This document shows positions 17,648 to 26,908 of a DNA stretch of 64,000 bases, piece by piece. The stretch is taken from contig JASGJG010000032.1 of NCBI GenBank assembly GCA_049840835.1, positions 26,513-90,512 on the forward strand, in the 5' to 3' direction. Source of the stretch: JANLTX01 sp049840835 (GTDB lineage Bacteria; Armatimonadota; Armatimonadia; Armatimonadales; Armatimonadaceae). The stretch's first letter is position 1. Each line of letters opens with the position of its first letter. Made by a program: the position numbers and the translations under genes. A model generated the notes under the pieces. The model was not told the origin of the DNA and searched no databases. It saw nothing but the letters and a program-made list of their open reading frames with translations.

Positions 17648-18307
17648 CTATCGAGGTGGTGTCGTGGTCGCCCCCAACACCCCCACCGGCGGGGGCGACC
17701 CGGCACTATGCGGACCGGGCGATGGTTTCCTGGCACCGGGTTGCTTGGCCAGTAGCGCATCACGCTCCGCCAGAATCAACTTCTTCTCTGTCTCCAGCGC
17801 CTCACGCTGTTGCCGCTCCTGGTTGCGCTCTTGCTCCAGTGTCGCAATTCGTGTATTCAGTGTACCGACTTCGGAGCTGGCGGAGCCGACCTGCTCACGA
17901 GCACGGCTCAGCTCCTGCATGGTGCTACTCTGCGTGTTCTGCAGGGAGAGAATAGCTTGCTGCTGTTCGGCGATTCGCCCCTCTTGGCGAGCACGCTCTC
18001 CGAAAAGCGCAATCGCTCCGGCCAGAATACCCAGCGCCCCGATTCCCAGGAGAATAGTTGTCACCCGCCAGCGCCACAGCACTCGGGTTTGAGCCTGCTG
18101 TTCTTTTCGAACGGTGTCTAGCTCTTTGCGGGCTTCTGTGAGAGTGTCCTCGACTTCCAGGAACTTCTGCCGGAGAGTCTGGTTCTCCGCCGCGAAGCGA
18201 GCGACATCCTCCTGAAGCACATGATTGGAAACCAGATCCACTTCGAGCTGGCCGAGCTGCTGACGGATAGAGACAGGGGCGGGTTCGTTTTCCATGGCCC
18301 CGCTCAA
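17648..18307 (-). CDS. Coiled-coil membrane protein (second of a paralogous pair)
   Basis: A 219-aa protein. An N-terminal cytoplasmic helical region with heptads (about 15-75) is followed by one transmembrane helix (about 80-103, ILLGIGALGILAGAIALFG), a long coiled coil rich in Glu/Gln/Arg (105-190) and a Pro/Gly-rich tail. It shares LNTRIATLEQE-like and ERDALLA-like blocks with the upstream neighbour's LNTRIRERE and ERDEWRA, so the two are probably paralogues. Its start overlaps the upstream gene by 4 nt. Function is unknown; a structural or envelope-spanning role is possible. Confidence 0.65.
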   Translation of the reverse strand: MSGAMENEPAPVSIRQQLGQLEVDLVSNHVLQEDVARFAAENQTLRQKFLEVEDTLTEARKELDTVRKEQQAQTRVLWRWRVTTILLGIGALGILAGAIALFGERARQEGRIAEQQQAILSLQNTQSSTMQELSRAREQVGSASSEVGTLNTRIATLEQERNQERQQREALETEKKLILAERDALLAKQPGARKPSPGPHSAGSPPPVGVLGATTTPPR

Positions 18308-18795
18308 CGGCGGCTGTGCTTGCGCCGAGGTGCCTGATTCTCACTCTCGGGCGGCACTCTATCCTGAGCGCCTGCCTCTAGCGGCGTAGGAGCGACCATA
18401 ACGGGCATGGTGGGCTGAGCAGCGGCGCGGGCGCGCCATTCATCCCGTTCTTTGGAAGCAAGTGCTGCGGCCTTCTCTGCCGCAGAAAGCTGAGTGAGAA
18501 GAGAGGTTATCTTGGATTCCCGCTCACGAATACGTGTGTTCAGCCCAGCCATCTCACGGTTCTGATCGTAGAGCCGACGTTGCAATGCTTCCTGATCAGA
18601 CTGCTGCGTTTTGAGCTTTTCTTGAAGCTGGCTAATAGACGCCAGGTTTTTCTGGCGCTCACGCGCCAACCAACCAATTCCCCCGGCAAAGACAAAGGCG
18701 GCCAGTGTTGCAGCCACCGCCATGGCCTTCCAACTATCACCTTTCGCGCGCGCCGGGCGCTCGGCTCTCTCCTGAACCAGCTCGCTCGTAGACAT
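18304..18795 (-). CDS. Coiled-coil membrane protein (first of a paralogous pair)
   Basis: A 163-aa protein with a short charged N-terminus, one transmembrane helix (about 24-44, AVAATLAAFVFAGGIGWLA), a coiled coil (about 50-125) and a Pro-rich, basic C-terminus ending RRKHSRR. It is cotranscribed and translationally coupled (4-nt overlap) with a longer paralogue. It is divergent from the GAF-domain gene. No enzymatic motif is visible. Confidence 0.65.
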   Translation of the reverse strand: MSTSELVQERAERPARAKGDSWKAMAVAATLAAFVFAGGIGWLARERQKNLASISQLQEKLKTQQSDQEALQRRLYDQNREMAGLNTRIRERESKITSLLTQLSAAEKAAALASKERDEWRARAAAQPTMPVMVAPTPLEAGAQDRVPPESENQAPRRKHSRR

Positions 18796-18825
18796 GCCAG
18801 GCTTATTTTATCAGAAAGACACCGC

Positions 18826-18854
18826 TTGACAGAAAATCCGCGCCCGAATACAAT
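18826..18854 (+). promoter_or_regulatory. Sigma-70-type promoter for the GAF-domain gene
   Basis: A consensus -35 TTGACA (18826-18831) is followed by a 17-bp spacer and -10 TACAAT (18849-18854), placing transcription start about 15-20 bp before the ATG at 18879. It is one of the strongest promoter matches in the window. Confidence 0.75.
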
Positions 18855-18878
18855 TTATTTAGCAGTTATCGACGGGAA

Positions 18879-20723
18879 ATGAACGAATCTACCTTCGCCG
18901 CCGTCTACCATGAGGTCTTCCTCGCTCTGGCACACGAGTCCAGCGATGAAGCCTTTTTCGCACTGCTGGCCAAAAAAGCCCGCCTGCTCTCTGGAGCGGA
19001 GAGCAGCGCAATTACTCTGCTCCGGCAACAGGGCGAGATGCTGGAGTTCGCGGGAGCCGCCGGAGAGAACGCCGCCGAGCTACGTGGCACCCGAGTGCGC
19101 GCTCGTGACTCACTGGCGGGCGATGTCGCCCTTGCGGGTGAGCTACATCTGAGCACCGAGCCCCCTGCCGCAATCTTGCCCATCTTTCATGAGAATAAGA
19201 GCGTCGGCTCTCTCTTTGTCTTCGGTGGGCCGAGTGCGTTTTCCGGCGACGCTCTCCTTGCGCTGCATACACTCGTAGCTGCCGCCAGTGCCCGAGTCAG
19301 CGCAATGCGACTGCGCCGGGCTAGTAACGAGGGTCTGCGTATCGCCGCCGCTATCGAAGCGACATCGAATGCAACCAGCCTCGATACACTGGCGGAGCTT
19401 GCCTGCGAGCACTTGGATGCGGATGCAGTGGCTATCTACCTGGCCGATGAAGACGATGAGATGCACCTGGCGGCGGATGCCGGGTTGCCAGAGTCGCTAC
19501 GTGGTGGAGCGCGCGAGGCAATCGACAGCGAAGGCAGTGGCTTACGCCTGGCGGAGGTTGCCCCCCTGCGGATTGGGGAACGTATCATCGGTACACTCTC
19601 CGCCTACACCTACAACCCACAAACCGATGAGACACGCTCCGCCGTTACCACGGCACTGGCCCGGCATGCGGCCAACCTGGTGGAGCGGGAGCGATTACGT
19701 GAGGAAGCCGCGCGCCGTGCCGATGAAGCCACTACGCTCTATGAGCTTTCTCAAGCGGTCAGCGCCACACTGAAACTATCGGAAGTGCTCACCCGAGCCG
19801 TAGATGCCGCGTGTACTCGCCTGGAAATCGAAAAGTGTGCCCTGTTTCTAAAAGACCCTGGCTCAGAGAAGATGCGCCTGGCGGCCAGCCGAGGGCTGAG
19901 CGCGGATGCGGAGAGCCGTCTGCGCCCCATGGTTGGAGAAGGGCTCCCCGGTTGGGTAGTCCGCTTTCAGACGCCTACAGTCTCGGATGATCTGGAGTCC
20001 GACCTGCGCAACGCCGGGTTCCCACTGGACAGCGAAGGTGTCTCCCTGGTAGCCGCCCCACTTCAGATCGGCACCGAAACCATAGGTGTTCTCTGTGGCC
20101 TTAGCTCCCGCCCGCGCCGCTTCACCGTAGCCGAGTTGGAGCTTGCCTACACTATTGCCAATCATAGCGCTATCGCCATTGAGAATGCACGGGTCTACGC
20201 CGAAACCCGCCGCCAGAGTGTGGCACTCCGCCGCTATCTCCAGGGAGTAGCCCACGCGCTCTCATCCCCAAAAACAACTCAAAACGTGCCCGATGTCATA
20301 GCCTCTCTCACCCGTGAGGCGCTGGGGGCGGACCGTGCAGCGCTGTATCTCGCGGAAACGGCGCCAGATGGCTATGTAACCGTTCGCCAGCTTGCCGCAA
20401 CCGGTCATCGGGCAAGTGAGAGTTGGCTCTGCCCGGAGCAAGGAGACTGCCCGGCTGCCTGGGTAGCCCGCAAGAGCCGCGCGCTCTCTGCCCCGAATGT
20501 AGAGCGCGATGGTCGCTTTGGCAATGGGAATAAGTGGGAGCGCCCCAGAGCAGGAGCGTATGCCGCAGTCCCTCTCCGCACCGATGGCAATACGCTGGGT
20601 GTATTGGAAGTTGTGCGCCGCGCTCCCCTGCCTACCGGAGCCAACGACCTGCGCCAGCTAAGCGCCCTGGCCCGCCACGCGGCGCTCGCCCTGGAAGGGG
20701 TGTTGCGCCGGAGGAAACGCTGA
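18879..20723 (+). CDS. Multi-GAF-domain sensor protein
   Basis: A 614-aa soluble protein made of four tandem GAF-like domains (about 10-145, 150-265, 285-440 and 450-610) with no kinase, cyclase or phosphatase domain. Typical GAF blocks recur: LARHAANLVERERL and IANHSAIAIENARVY ending domains, and VAAPLQIGTETIGVLCGL in the third. It is followed 2 bp downstream by an RsbW-like ATPase gene, so the pair probably forms a sensing module that gates a serine-kinase/anti-sigma protein. Ligands are unknown. Confidence 0.85.
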   Translation: MNESTFAAVYHEVFLALAHESSDEAFFALLAKKARLLSGAESSAITLLRQQGEMLEFAGAAGENAAELRGTRVRARDSLAGDVALAGELHLSTEPPAAILPIFHENKSVGSLFVFGGPSAFSGDALLALHTLVAAASARVSAMRLRRASNEGLRIAAAIEATSNATSLDTLAELACEHLDADAVAIYLADEDDEMHLAADAGLPESLRGGAREAIDSEGSGLRLAEVAPLRIGERIIGTLSAYTYNPQTDETRSAVTTALARHAANLVERERLREEAARRADEATTLYELSQAVSATLKLSEVLTRAVDAACTRLEIEKCALFLKDPGSEKMRLAASRGLSADAESRLRPMVGEGLPGWVVRFQTPTVSDDLESDLRNAGFPLDSEGVSLVAAPLQIGTETIGVLCGLSSRPRRFTVAELELAYTIANHSAIAIENARVYAETRRQSVALRRYLQGVAHALSSPKTTQNVPDVIASLTREALGADRAALYLAETAPDGYVTVRQLAATGHRASESWLCPEQGDCPAAWVARKSRALSAPNVERDGRFGNGNKWERPRAGAYAAVPLRTDGNTLGVLEVVRRAPLPTGANDLRQLSALARHAALALEGVLRRRKR

Positions 20724-20725
20724 GC

Positions 20726-21136
20726 ATGTCCGTGGAGCTGGCACGGCTCTCTCTGGAACGGCGTCCGGAGCTAGCCCCTCTGGCACGGGATACCGCAGCG
20801 GCAGTAGCCCGGTTCCTGATGCTCTCCCCGGAAGACGCCGCAGATTTAGAACTGGCTGTGGGTGAAGCCGTGGCAAACGCACTCTGCTATGGAGACCGTA
20901 ACCCGGTAGAGGTTTCGTTCACGCAAGACAATGAGACCTTGATTATCGACATCGTAGGCAATACGCGCGGCTTCCTGACCCGTGAAAACCCTGCCATGCC
21001 CACCACGGGAGCCGAAAGTGGGCGCGGAATGCCGATTCTTTCCAAGCTGATGGACTCCGTGCGACTCGCTACGGTAGAAGACGGCGTAGCCCTCCGCCTG
21101 GAAAAACGGCTGTCTGCCCGCGAGACTCCCTCATAG
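20726..21136 (+). CDS. RsbW-like anti-sigma factor / serine kinase ATPase
   Basis: A 136-aa GHKL-fold protein (HATPase_c_2). The N-box is LELAVGEAVANALCYG (about 48-63). The G2-type motif is ESGRGMPILSKLMDSV (about 99-114). I chose the ATG at 20726, which starts just after the GAF gene's stop (20721-20723) and gives the usual length for anti-sigma regulatory kinases. It likely binds or phosphorylates an anti-sigma antagonist as part of a partner-switching system. No STAS antagonist, PP2C phosphatase or cognate sigma factor is adjacent. Confidence 0.85.
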   Translation: MSVELARLSLERRPELAPLARDTAAAVARFLMLSPEDAADLELAVGEAVANALCYGDRNPVEVSFTQDNETLIIDIVGNTRGFLTRENPAMPTTGAESGRGMPILSKLMDSVRLATVEDGVALRLEKRLSARETPS

Positions 21137-21199
21137 CCTGCTGTCGGCCAACGAAGGCACCAATAGGTATTCTCCAGATAGAGACGCTATAGTAGTACC

Positions 21200-22051
21200 G
21201 TGTCGTTTGCGTCACTGAGAGACAGATTACAGAGGTTAGAGCGGTTTGGAGGCACCCGCTGGGGTCCAGATGCGCTCTACCATGCTGGCACCGAGACCCG
21301 CCGTTATGGAGATAACTATAACTGGGATGGTCTGCGGCGTGGCGCACCCAATGGGCAGCTCTTTGCCGTGTTCCAGGTAACACTCTCCGGGCGCGGAATC
21401 TTTGAAGATGAAGATGGCATGGTGGAGCAGCGTGAAGGAGCCGCGTTTCTGGCACTGGTGCCGAGCCCGCATCGCTACTACCTGCCCGATAACCCTGGCG
21501 CCTCCTGGAGCTTTTTCTGGGCCGTGATTCGGCACCCCTATATCGTGGAGCGGTTAGCTGTGCAGCGCCGTGAGTTCGGCGCTACCTGCACTCTGACCTC
21601 GGAAAGCCTCTTAGTGGCACGTGCCGCCGCGCTCTGCGAAGGGGGCTTCCGGGATCGCTTTGAAGAAGAATCCACGCTGTTCTCGTTTCTACTGGAGTAC
21701 GAGCGGCACACGCATCAGGCAGGGCGTGGACAGACGCGCTTAGAAGATGAGGTTCGGGCCTTTGCTACCGAGAATCTGCATCGCCCAGTGGATGTCAGTG
21801 AGTTGGCACGGCGTTTCTCTATGAGCCGTAGCCGATTCTCCCACCGGTTCCGGGCGCTCACAGGCGCAACACCGGCACGCTTTCTCTTAGAAGTCCGCCT
21901 AGAGGCCGCAGCCCGGCACCTGGCCCACTCCGATGACACTCTGAACGTCATAGCACAGCGAACAGGTTTCGCCGATGCGAACCATCTCTGTAAAGCGTTC
22001 CGCCGCCGCTTCCACATGAGCCCCGGCGCGTTCCGGCGGCAGCTTCGATAA
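21200..22051 (+). CDS. AraC-family transcriptional regulator
   Basis: A 283-aa protein with a GTG start. The N-terminal ~140 residues form a cupin-like ligand-sensing domain (YYLPDNPGASWSFFWAVI). The C-terminal ~100 residues carry two helix-turn-helices: VDVSELARRFSMSRSRFSHRFRALTG in part, and LNVIAQRTGFADANHLCKAFRRRFHMSP in part, the classic AraC signature. Such proteins usually control carbohydrate genes, but no obvious target is adjacent. It ends just before a perfect 42-bp palindrome. Confidence 0.92.
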   Translation: MSFASLRDRLQRLERFGGTRWGPDALYHAGTETRRYGDNYNWDGLRRGAPNGQLFAVFQVTLSGRGIFEDEDGMVEQREGAAFLALVPSPHRYYLPDNPGASWSFFWAVIRHPYIVERLAVQRREFGATCTLTSESLLVARAAALCEGGFRDRFEEESTLFSFLLEYERHTHQAGRGQTRLEDEVRAFATENLHRPVDVSELARRFSMSRSRFSHRFRALTGATPARFLLEVRLEAAARHLAHSDDTLNVIAQRTGFADANHLCKAFRRRFHMSPGAFRRQLR

Positions 22052-22055
22052 ATAG

Positions 22056-22097
22056 GCGGGTTGAAAGCCCATGTCTAGACATGGGCTTTCAACCCGC
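22056..22097. repeat. Perfect 42-bp palindrome between convergent genes
   Basis: The sequence reads GCGGGTTGAAAGCCCATGTC on the left, centres on CTAG (22075-22078) and repeats its exact reverse complement, giving a 21-bp stem if extruded. It contains two inverted copies of a smaller hairpin unit with a TGAA/TTCA loop seen elsewhere in the window. It fills the 62-bp gap between the AraC gene and the convergent STN-like gene and may act as a bidirectional terminator, although there is no T-run. Confidence 0.8.
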
Positions 22098-22113
22098 GCA
22101 TATGGGTACTTAG

Positions 22114-22875
22114 TTAGTTCCCCTTATTAACGTCGCCCATGCGGACCATGACGCGCCGTCCACCGTCGGTGTTATCTACGGTGACTTCGGCATCTCTGGG
22201 GTTGCCATCGGGACCGGGTAGAGAGACCTTGTAGCTGCCGGGCTGAATCTGGTCGGGGCTGGTTACGTTCAGCTGCTTCATCAGCATGTCCATGATATTC
22301 ACGCCACCCAGGGCGCCAAGAGCACCACCACCAGGTCCACCACCGCTGGCAAACATGGGGCGTCGGCCACGGCTGACTACGTAATAAGGGCGTAGTTTCA
22401 GACCGGCAACCATCGGCTGGGCTTCTTCGGTGGGTACTTGCTTGCCCAGAAGCTCTACTTTGCCAGGCTCACTCGTGCCCGCTTTGCCGAAAAGCCCAGC
22501 CTGCGCCATCACATACTGTGCCAGTGCATCACCGTTGTACTTCTTACCCGGAGGAGGCTCGGGTAGGTATGCCTTGGCCCATGCGGTGCCCTGCGGCAGT
22601 GTCTTCACCAGTTTGTCTAGCGCGGCTTCCAGAGTTGCAGGCGTCACTTCCGTATCTTTGAACGTGGTGCGCTCGCCCATCAGACCGCTATCAATAAGAA
22701 CCTCAACCCCTGCAGCCTTACCAAGTGCGGTGGTCACTTCTTTGATTGGCTTGCCAATGCTCTGGCGTGTAGATGCGGCGGGCGGATTCTGAGCGCCAGG
22801 TGTGGCTCCCTGTGCGAAGGCTGCCCCACCAACAGCACAGAGACTGAGCGCAATGGCTCCTGTAAGAATTTTCAT
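22114..22875 (-). CDS. Secreted STN-domain-like protein
   Basis: A 253-aa protein with a cleavable signal peptide (about 1-21, AAFA-Q). Residues 40-105 resemble a secretin/TonB short N-terminal (STN) domain: IKEVTTALGKAAGVEVLIDSG, then TTFKDTEVTPATLEAALDKLV. A Gly-rich segment (about 178-190) and a strand-rich tail follow. STN domains are normally attached to secretins or TonB receptors; this stand-alone form is common in Armatimonadota-like genomes, though that is recollection rather than something tested here. The gene is monocistronic, with GGAGG before the ATG. Confidence 0.7.
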   Translation of the reverse strand: MKILTGAIALSLCAVGGAAFAQGATPGAQNPPAASTRQSIGKPIKEVTTALGKAAGVEVLIDSGLMGERTTFKDTEVTPATLEAALDKLVKTLPQGTAWAKAYLPEPPPGKKYNGDALAQYVMAQAGLFGKAGTSEPGKVELLGKQVPTEEAQPMVAGLKLRPYYVVSRGRRPMFASGGGPGGGALGALGGVNIMDMLMKQLNVTSPDQIQPGSYKVSLPGPDGNPRDAEVTVDNTDGGRRVMVRMGDVNKGN

Positions 22876-23022
22876 GGTAATTACGATACCTCCGCGTTAA
22901 AGACGAAGCAATAGTTCCGTCCCGCGAAATTATTTGCAGCAATAATTTAAGGTGTTGAAATCCCTAGTAACATAGGGGCGCTGCTTGCAGGACTTGGGAC
23001 GCTATCTGTTTAACGGCATCCC

Positions 23023-25740
23023 ATGGCCACGGGAACGCTCTGGCGGCTCACTCTTCTGGGACAGCTTCATGTAGAACCGCTAGCTCGCCCCGGCGCGACT
23101 ATTACCCGCTTCCGCACCCAGAAGGCTGCCGCACTGCTGGCCTATCTTGCCTTGCGCCCCGGTTCACAGCCCCGCGAAACCCTACTCGCTATGCTCTGGC
23201 CGGATGCTCCCCCGGAGGCCGCCCGAAATAGCCTGTCTGTGGCGCTTAGCTCCTTGCGGAATCAACTGGAGCCACCGGAGCTGCCCGTGGGCTGTGTGTT
23301 CACTGCGGATCGGCAAAGTATCGGGCTGGTGCCTGGCGCCATGGAAACAGATGTGGCGGCTTTTCTAGCGCACCCAACTCTGACAACCTATGGTGGTATG
23401 TTACTGCCGGGCTTTTACGATGATTGGGTATTTACGGAACGTGAGGTTCTAGCCGAGCGGTTCCGGGCGCAGGTGCGCGCCGAAGCCCGACGAGCTAGCC
23501 CAGAGCAGAAGCTCACCCTGGCCCGTGAAGCGACGATAAAAGACCCGGACTATGCCGATGAATGGGCAGAATGGGTACCCAAGGGCGCAGTAGCAGAAGC
23601 GGTCACTGCTGTGCCAGTGCCACCAGAGGCTCCCAGAACTTCAGCGCCCCAACCCATAGATGCTCTGCCAGCCTACCCCACCCGGTTCTTCGGGCGAGAA
23701 GCGGAGAAAGCAAGGCTACTGACGCTGTTAGGCGAGGCGCGATTGGTGACCCTGGTGGGTCTGGGTGGACTGGGTAAGACTCGGCTGGCGCTAGAGGCAC
23801 TGCGCCAGCACTCCGAAACGGTTTTCGTACCCCTGGCGGAACGCAGTGATGCCGATGCGATTATCCCCGCTATCCGCTCTGCCCTCCGACTGCCCCCAGC
23901 GCCAGAGGAGCAGGAGAGCCTGATTCACGCGCTACGCCAGCGCCAGACCACGCTGCTTCTAGACAACCTGGAGCATCTTGGTGATGGAGCCGCGGGAGTT
24001 TTGTACTCACTGCTGGGGCAGGTGGAATCCCTGCGCATCGTGGCTACCAGCCGCCGGGCGCTGAGCCTGCCGGGGGAATCTCTCTTGCCCCTCACGCCAC
24101 TGCCCTTAGAGAGCGCTATGGCGCTGTTTACCGACCGAGCTCGCGCGGTTCTTCCCGACTTTCATGTGAACTCGCGCAACGCCGAAGCACTGGAATCGCT
24201 CTGCCGCCGGTTAGACGGTATCCCACTGGCTGTCGAACTGGCGGCGTCACGAGCGCGCGTACTCACCCCCGGTCAGTGGCTTCAGCGCCTGGAGAGTGGG
24301 TTGGATGCCGTTGCCGCAACATCGCGTATGGGTGTGCCCGAGCGGCAACGAACTCTGCTGGCGACCCTGCGCTGGAGCTACGATCTGCTCTCTCCGGAAA
24401 CGCAGGGGTTCTTCGCGCAGCTCTCCGTTTTCCGTGGTGGTGCCAGTTTAGAGGCGATAGAGGCAGTCACATCAGATCCTCTGGCACTGGATCGGCTGGC
24501 AGAACTCACCGACCACTCTCTCCTCACCAGCACGCTGATAGAGGGCGAGCGCCTGCGTTTCACTCTATTGGAAACCATTCGAGAGTTCGCAAAGAGTGTG
24601 TTTCCTACCGACTCTCCCGCTCGACAGCAGCATGCCGCCTACTTCGCAAAAGAGTCCGAGGTCTATGCTCCGCGCCTGCGCTCACAGGGTGGCGAAGCGG
24701 CGCGGCACTGGTTCGAGGAAGAGCAGGAGAACCTGCGGACGGCATTAGAGCAGTATGGGCAAACGGACCCACCAGGCCTGCTGCGTCTTGCAACAAGTGT
24801 CGGGCGTTGGTGGGAAAGCAGTAGCGCCTGGAACGAAGCGAGTACCTGGTTAGAGCGCGCCCTAGGTGGCTGCCCGAACGATACCTCGGACACTCGCGAA
24901 GCACGCAGCATCGCCTGGACAATTCTGGGCAACATCGCTCATAATCAAGGCCGCTTCGACCTGGCAGAAGAACGTCTCACTCGGGCCTTGCACCTCTGCG
25001 AAGCCATGGGAGATGACCAACGGGCCGCCAAGGTCTACAACAATCTGAGCCTGATAGCCTCACTCCGGCAGGACCTTCCCACAGCCATTAGCCTGACAGA
25101 GAAGGCAATCGCCATGCATCGGCGAGTAGGTGCTGAGCTAGATGCCGCTATCACCCAGATAAACCTGGCTACGTTGCACGGCGGCGCAGGGGACTGGGAA
25201 ATAGCAGAGCGGCTTTTTGCTGAGTCTGCCGTAGTTCTAGAGCGGCACGAGAATAAATCGGCTCTTGCTATTGCCTGGGCGAACCTGGGCGCGTGTGCCG
25301 CACAGCGTGGCGCACTCGATGAATCTGAGGACCTTCTGCGCCGTAGTCTGGCGCTAAAAGAAGCGCAGGGCGATAAGTTCGGACAGGCGTGGTCCTTAGA
25401 TAATCTGGCTGAAGTGCTTCTGGCTCGTAATCAGTTCTCAGAAGCACTGACTGCTCTTCAGAGCGCCCTCACCCTGACACAGGAGTTGGGTGCATGGCGA
25501 CTACTGCCCTTTGTTTTGCTACATCTGGCTCAAGCATTCCAGACCACCGAGCCCGAGCGGGCAGCCAGTTTTCTTGGTGCCTGTCGGCGGCTGCGTGCCA
25601 CCAACGGACTTGTCTTTGCGGCGAATCAGCAGGAAGCGGAGGCAACACTAGAAGCCACGCTTCTAGCAGCACTCGGTCCCCGCTTGGAGCAAGCTCTTAA
25701 AGCGCTGGATACGATTCTCCCGGAAGAATTAAGAGTGTAA
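23023..25740 (+). CDS. AfsR/SARP-like transcriptional activator with NB-ARC and TPR domains
   Basis: A 905-aa protein. Residues 1-100 form an OmpR-like winged-helix DNA-binding domain (RTQKAAALLAYLALRPG, ETLLAMLWPD). Residues 108-185 form a bacterial transcriptional activation domain (BTAD). An NB-ARC-type NTPase follows, with P-loop GLGGLGKT (246-253), Walker B TTLLLDNLEHLG and a GIPLAVELAASRA GxP motif. The rest (about 590-900) is TPR repeats. This STAND-class architecture couples ligand or partner sensing to transcription and often controls secondary metabolism. The bicupin gene follows in the same direction. Confidence 0.92.
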   Translation: MATGTLWRLTLLGQLHVEPLARPGATITRFRTQKAAALLAYLALRPGSQPRETLLAMLWPDAPPEAARNSLSVALSSLRNQLEPPELPVGCVFTADRQSIGLVPGAMETDVAAFLAHPTLTTYGGMLLPGFYDDWVFTEREVLAERFRAQVRAEARRASPEQKLTLAREATIKDPDYADEWAEWVPKGAVAEAVTAVPVPPEAPRTSAPQPIDALPAYPTRFFGREAEKARLLTLLGEARLVTLVGLGGLGKTRLALEALRQHSETVFVPLAERSDADAIIPAIRSALRLPPAPEEQESLIHALRQRQTTLLLDNLEHLGDGAAGVLYSLLGQVESLRIVATSRRALSLPGESLLPLTPLPLESAMALFTDRARAVLPDFHVNSRNAEALESLCRRLDGIPLAVELAASRARVLTPGQWLQRLESGLDAVAATSRMGVPERQRTLLATLRWSYDLLSPETQGFFAQLSVFRGGASLEAIEAVTSDPLALDRLAELTDHSLLTSTLIEGERLRFTLLETIREFAKSVFPTDSPARQQHAAYFAKESEVYAPRLRSQGGEAARHWFEEEQENLRTALEQYGQTDPPGLLRLATSVGRWWESSSAWNEASTWLERALGGCPNDTSDTREARSIAWTILGNIAHNQGRFDLAEERLTRALHLCEAMGDDQRAAKVYNNLSLIASLRQDLPTAISLTEKAIAMHRRVGAELDAAITQINLATLHGGAGDWEIAERLFAESAVVLERHENKSALAIAWANLGACAAQRGALDESEDLLRRSLALKEAQGDKFGQAWSLDNLAEVLLARNQFSEALTALQSALTLTQELGAWRLLPFVLLHLAQAFQTTEPERAASFLGACRRLRATNGLVFAANQQEAEATLEATLLAALGPRLEQALKALDTILPEELRV

Positions 25741-25807
25741 GACCTGGTTAAGACTGGCTCACTATCCTTGCTACATCAATGCCGCCAACCATGCGGTAGA
25801 CACAGGG

Positions 25808-26767
25808 ATGGACGAACCAATGAGCCGACCGTACGTGCGCCGCCGCGCGCAAGATAACTCCTGGTGGTATATGGGCCACCTTTCCACTGTACTGGCCATG
25901 CCGGAGGACACAGATGGCAGTATGGGTGTCTTTGATGTCACGATTCGAGCGGGCATGGAGCCGCCACCGCATGTTCATAGCCGCGAAGTTGAGGCTATCT
26001 TTCTGCTGGATGGCTATTTAGAAGGTTTCGCAGGCAATCAGCGCCTCTGCGCCGGGCCGGGTGAGCTGGTGAATCTGCCCATGAACCAACCGCATGGTTG
26101 GAAGATAACCGCGGGCAACGATGGCGTGAGTGCGCGTGGGCTGGTGATTGCTGTCCCCGGCGCCTTCGGTCACTACTTCCGGCGCTTCTCGGAGCCGTGC
26201 GAAAAACTGGCTCTGCCCGATGTCAACAATAATGCCTATCAGGCAAAGATGCAGGCTGATATCGGTGGCATGATCGCCGATGCCGCCGAGTTCGGGATAG
26301 AGTGGATGCCGCCGGGTTATATGCCGCCCACGCTCCAGACCCTGCCAGCGCGCCCGGCCTGCTTGAATGTTCTGGGCGAGCAGTTCCAGCCGCTGGCGCT
26401 TTCTGGTGAAACCGGAGGGCACTACGCCGCGATGATCTGGACCAGCCCGGCACAGAGCCAGCTTCCCTGCCACCGACATGAGGATGCCGATGAGGCGTTT
26501 TATGTACTGGAAGGCCGAATCGCCATTCAGACCGAGGATGACTTCTGGGTCATCGCGGAGCCGGGCGATTTCGTATTCCTGCCACGTGGTGTAGCCCACC
26601 GGCACAATGCCGCAGGTGGCGCACCAGCTCGGGCGTTTCAACTGCTGACACCGGGTGGTGTGGAGGGTGGCCTGGCGGAAGTGGCCGCGCTTCCCCCGCA
26701 GGAAATCAATTTCCCGGCATTGGCAGAAATTGCGGAACGCTACCGTTTAACCCTGTTGCCAGGGTAG
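25808..26767 (+). CDS. Bicupin (quercetin 2,3-dioxygenase-like) protein
   Basis: A 319-aa protein with two cupin domains. In the first, PPPHVHSREVEAIFLLDGYLEGF carries the HxH...E metal motif, with H in NQPHGW. In the second, LPCHRHEDADEAFYVLEGRI carries the same motif, with H in GVAHRHNA. Both metal sites look complete. It is related to quercetinases and other bicupin dioxygenases or isomerases; the substrate cannot be assigned. An in-frame ATG at 25820 is an equally good start. It probably has its own transcript, 67 bp after the AfsR-like gene. Confidence 0.85.
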   Translation: MDEPMSRPYVRRRAQDNSWWYMGHLSTVLAMPEDTDGSMGVFDVTIRAGMEPPPHVHSREVEAIFLLDGYLEGFAGNQRLCAGPGELVNLPMNQPHGWKITAGNDGVSARGLVIAVPGAFGHYFRRFSEPCEKLALPDVNNNAYQAKMQADIGGMIADAAEFGIEWMPPGYMPPTLQTLPARPACLNVLGEQFQPLALSGETGGHYAAMIWTSPAQSQLPCHRHEDADEAFYVLEGRIAIQTEDDFWVIAEPGDFVFLPRGVAHRHNAAGGAPARAFQLLTPGGVEGGLAEVAALPPQEINFPALAEIAERYRLTLLPG

Positions 26768-26908
26768 AATGCCGCCAGTTCTACTGGCAGACAAAAACAC
26801 CGGGCGTCACAGAAACTTCTAGCCTCGCGTTGTTGTCTCACGGAACCGGGTAAGGTTGCGGGTGAGTCAGTTTTGCCCCCCTACCGATACCCGAATCAGG
26901 GAGCAAAT

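Noticed and set aside
26774..26788. GCCAGT-TCT-ACTGGC hairpin after the bicupin gene
   Set aside because: Six-base stem only and no T-run; too weak to call a terminator.
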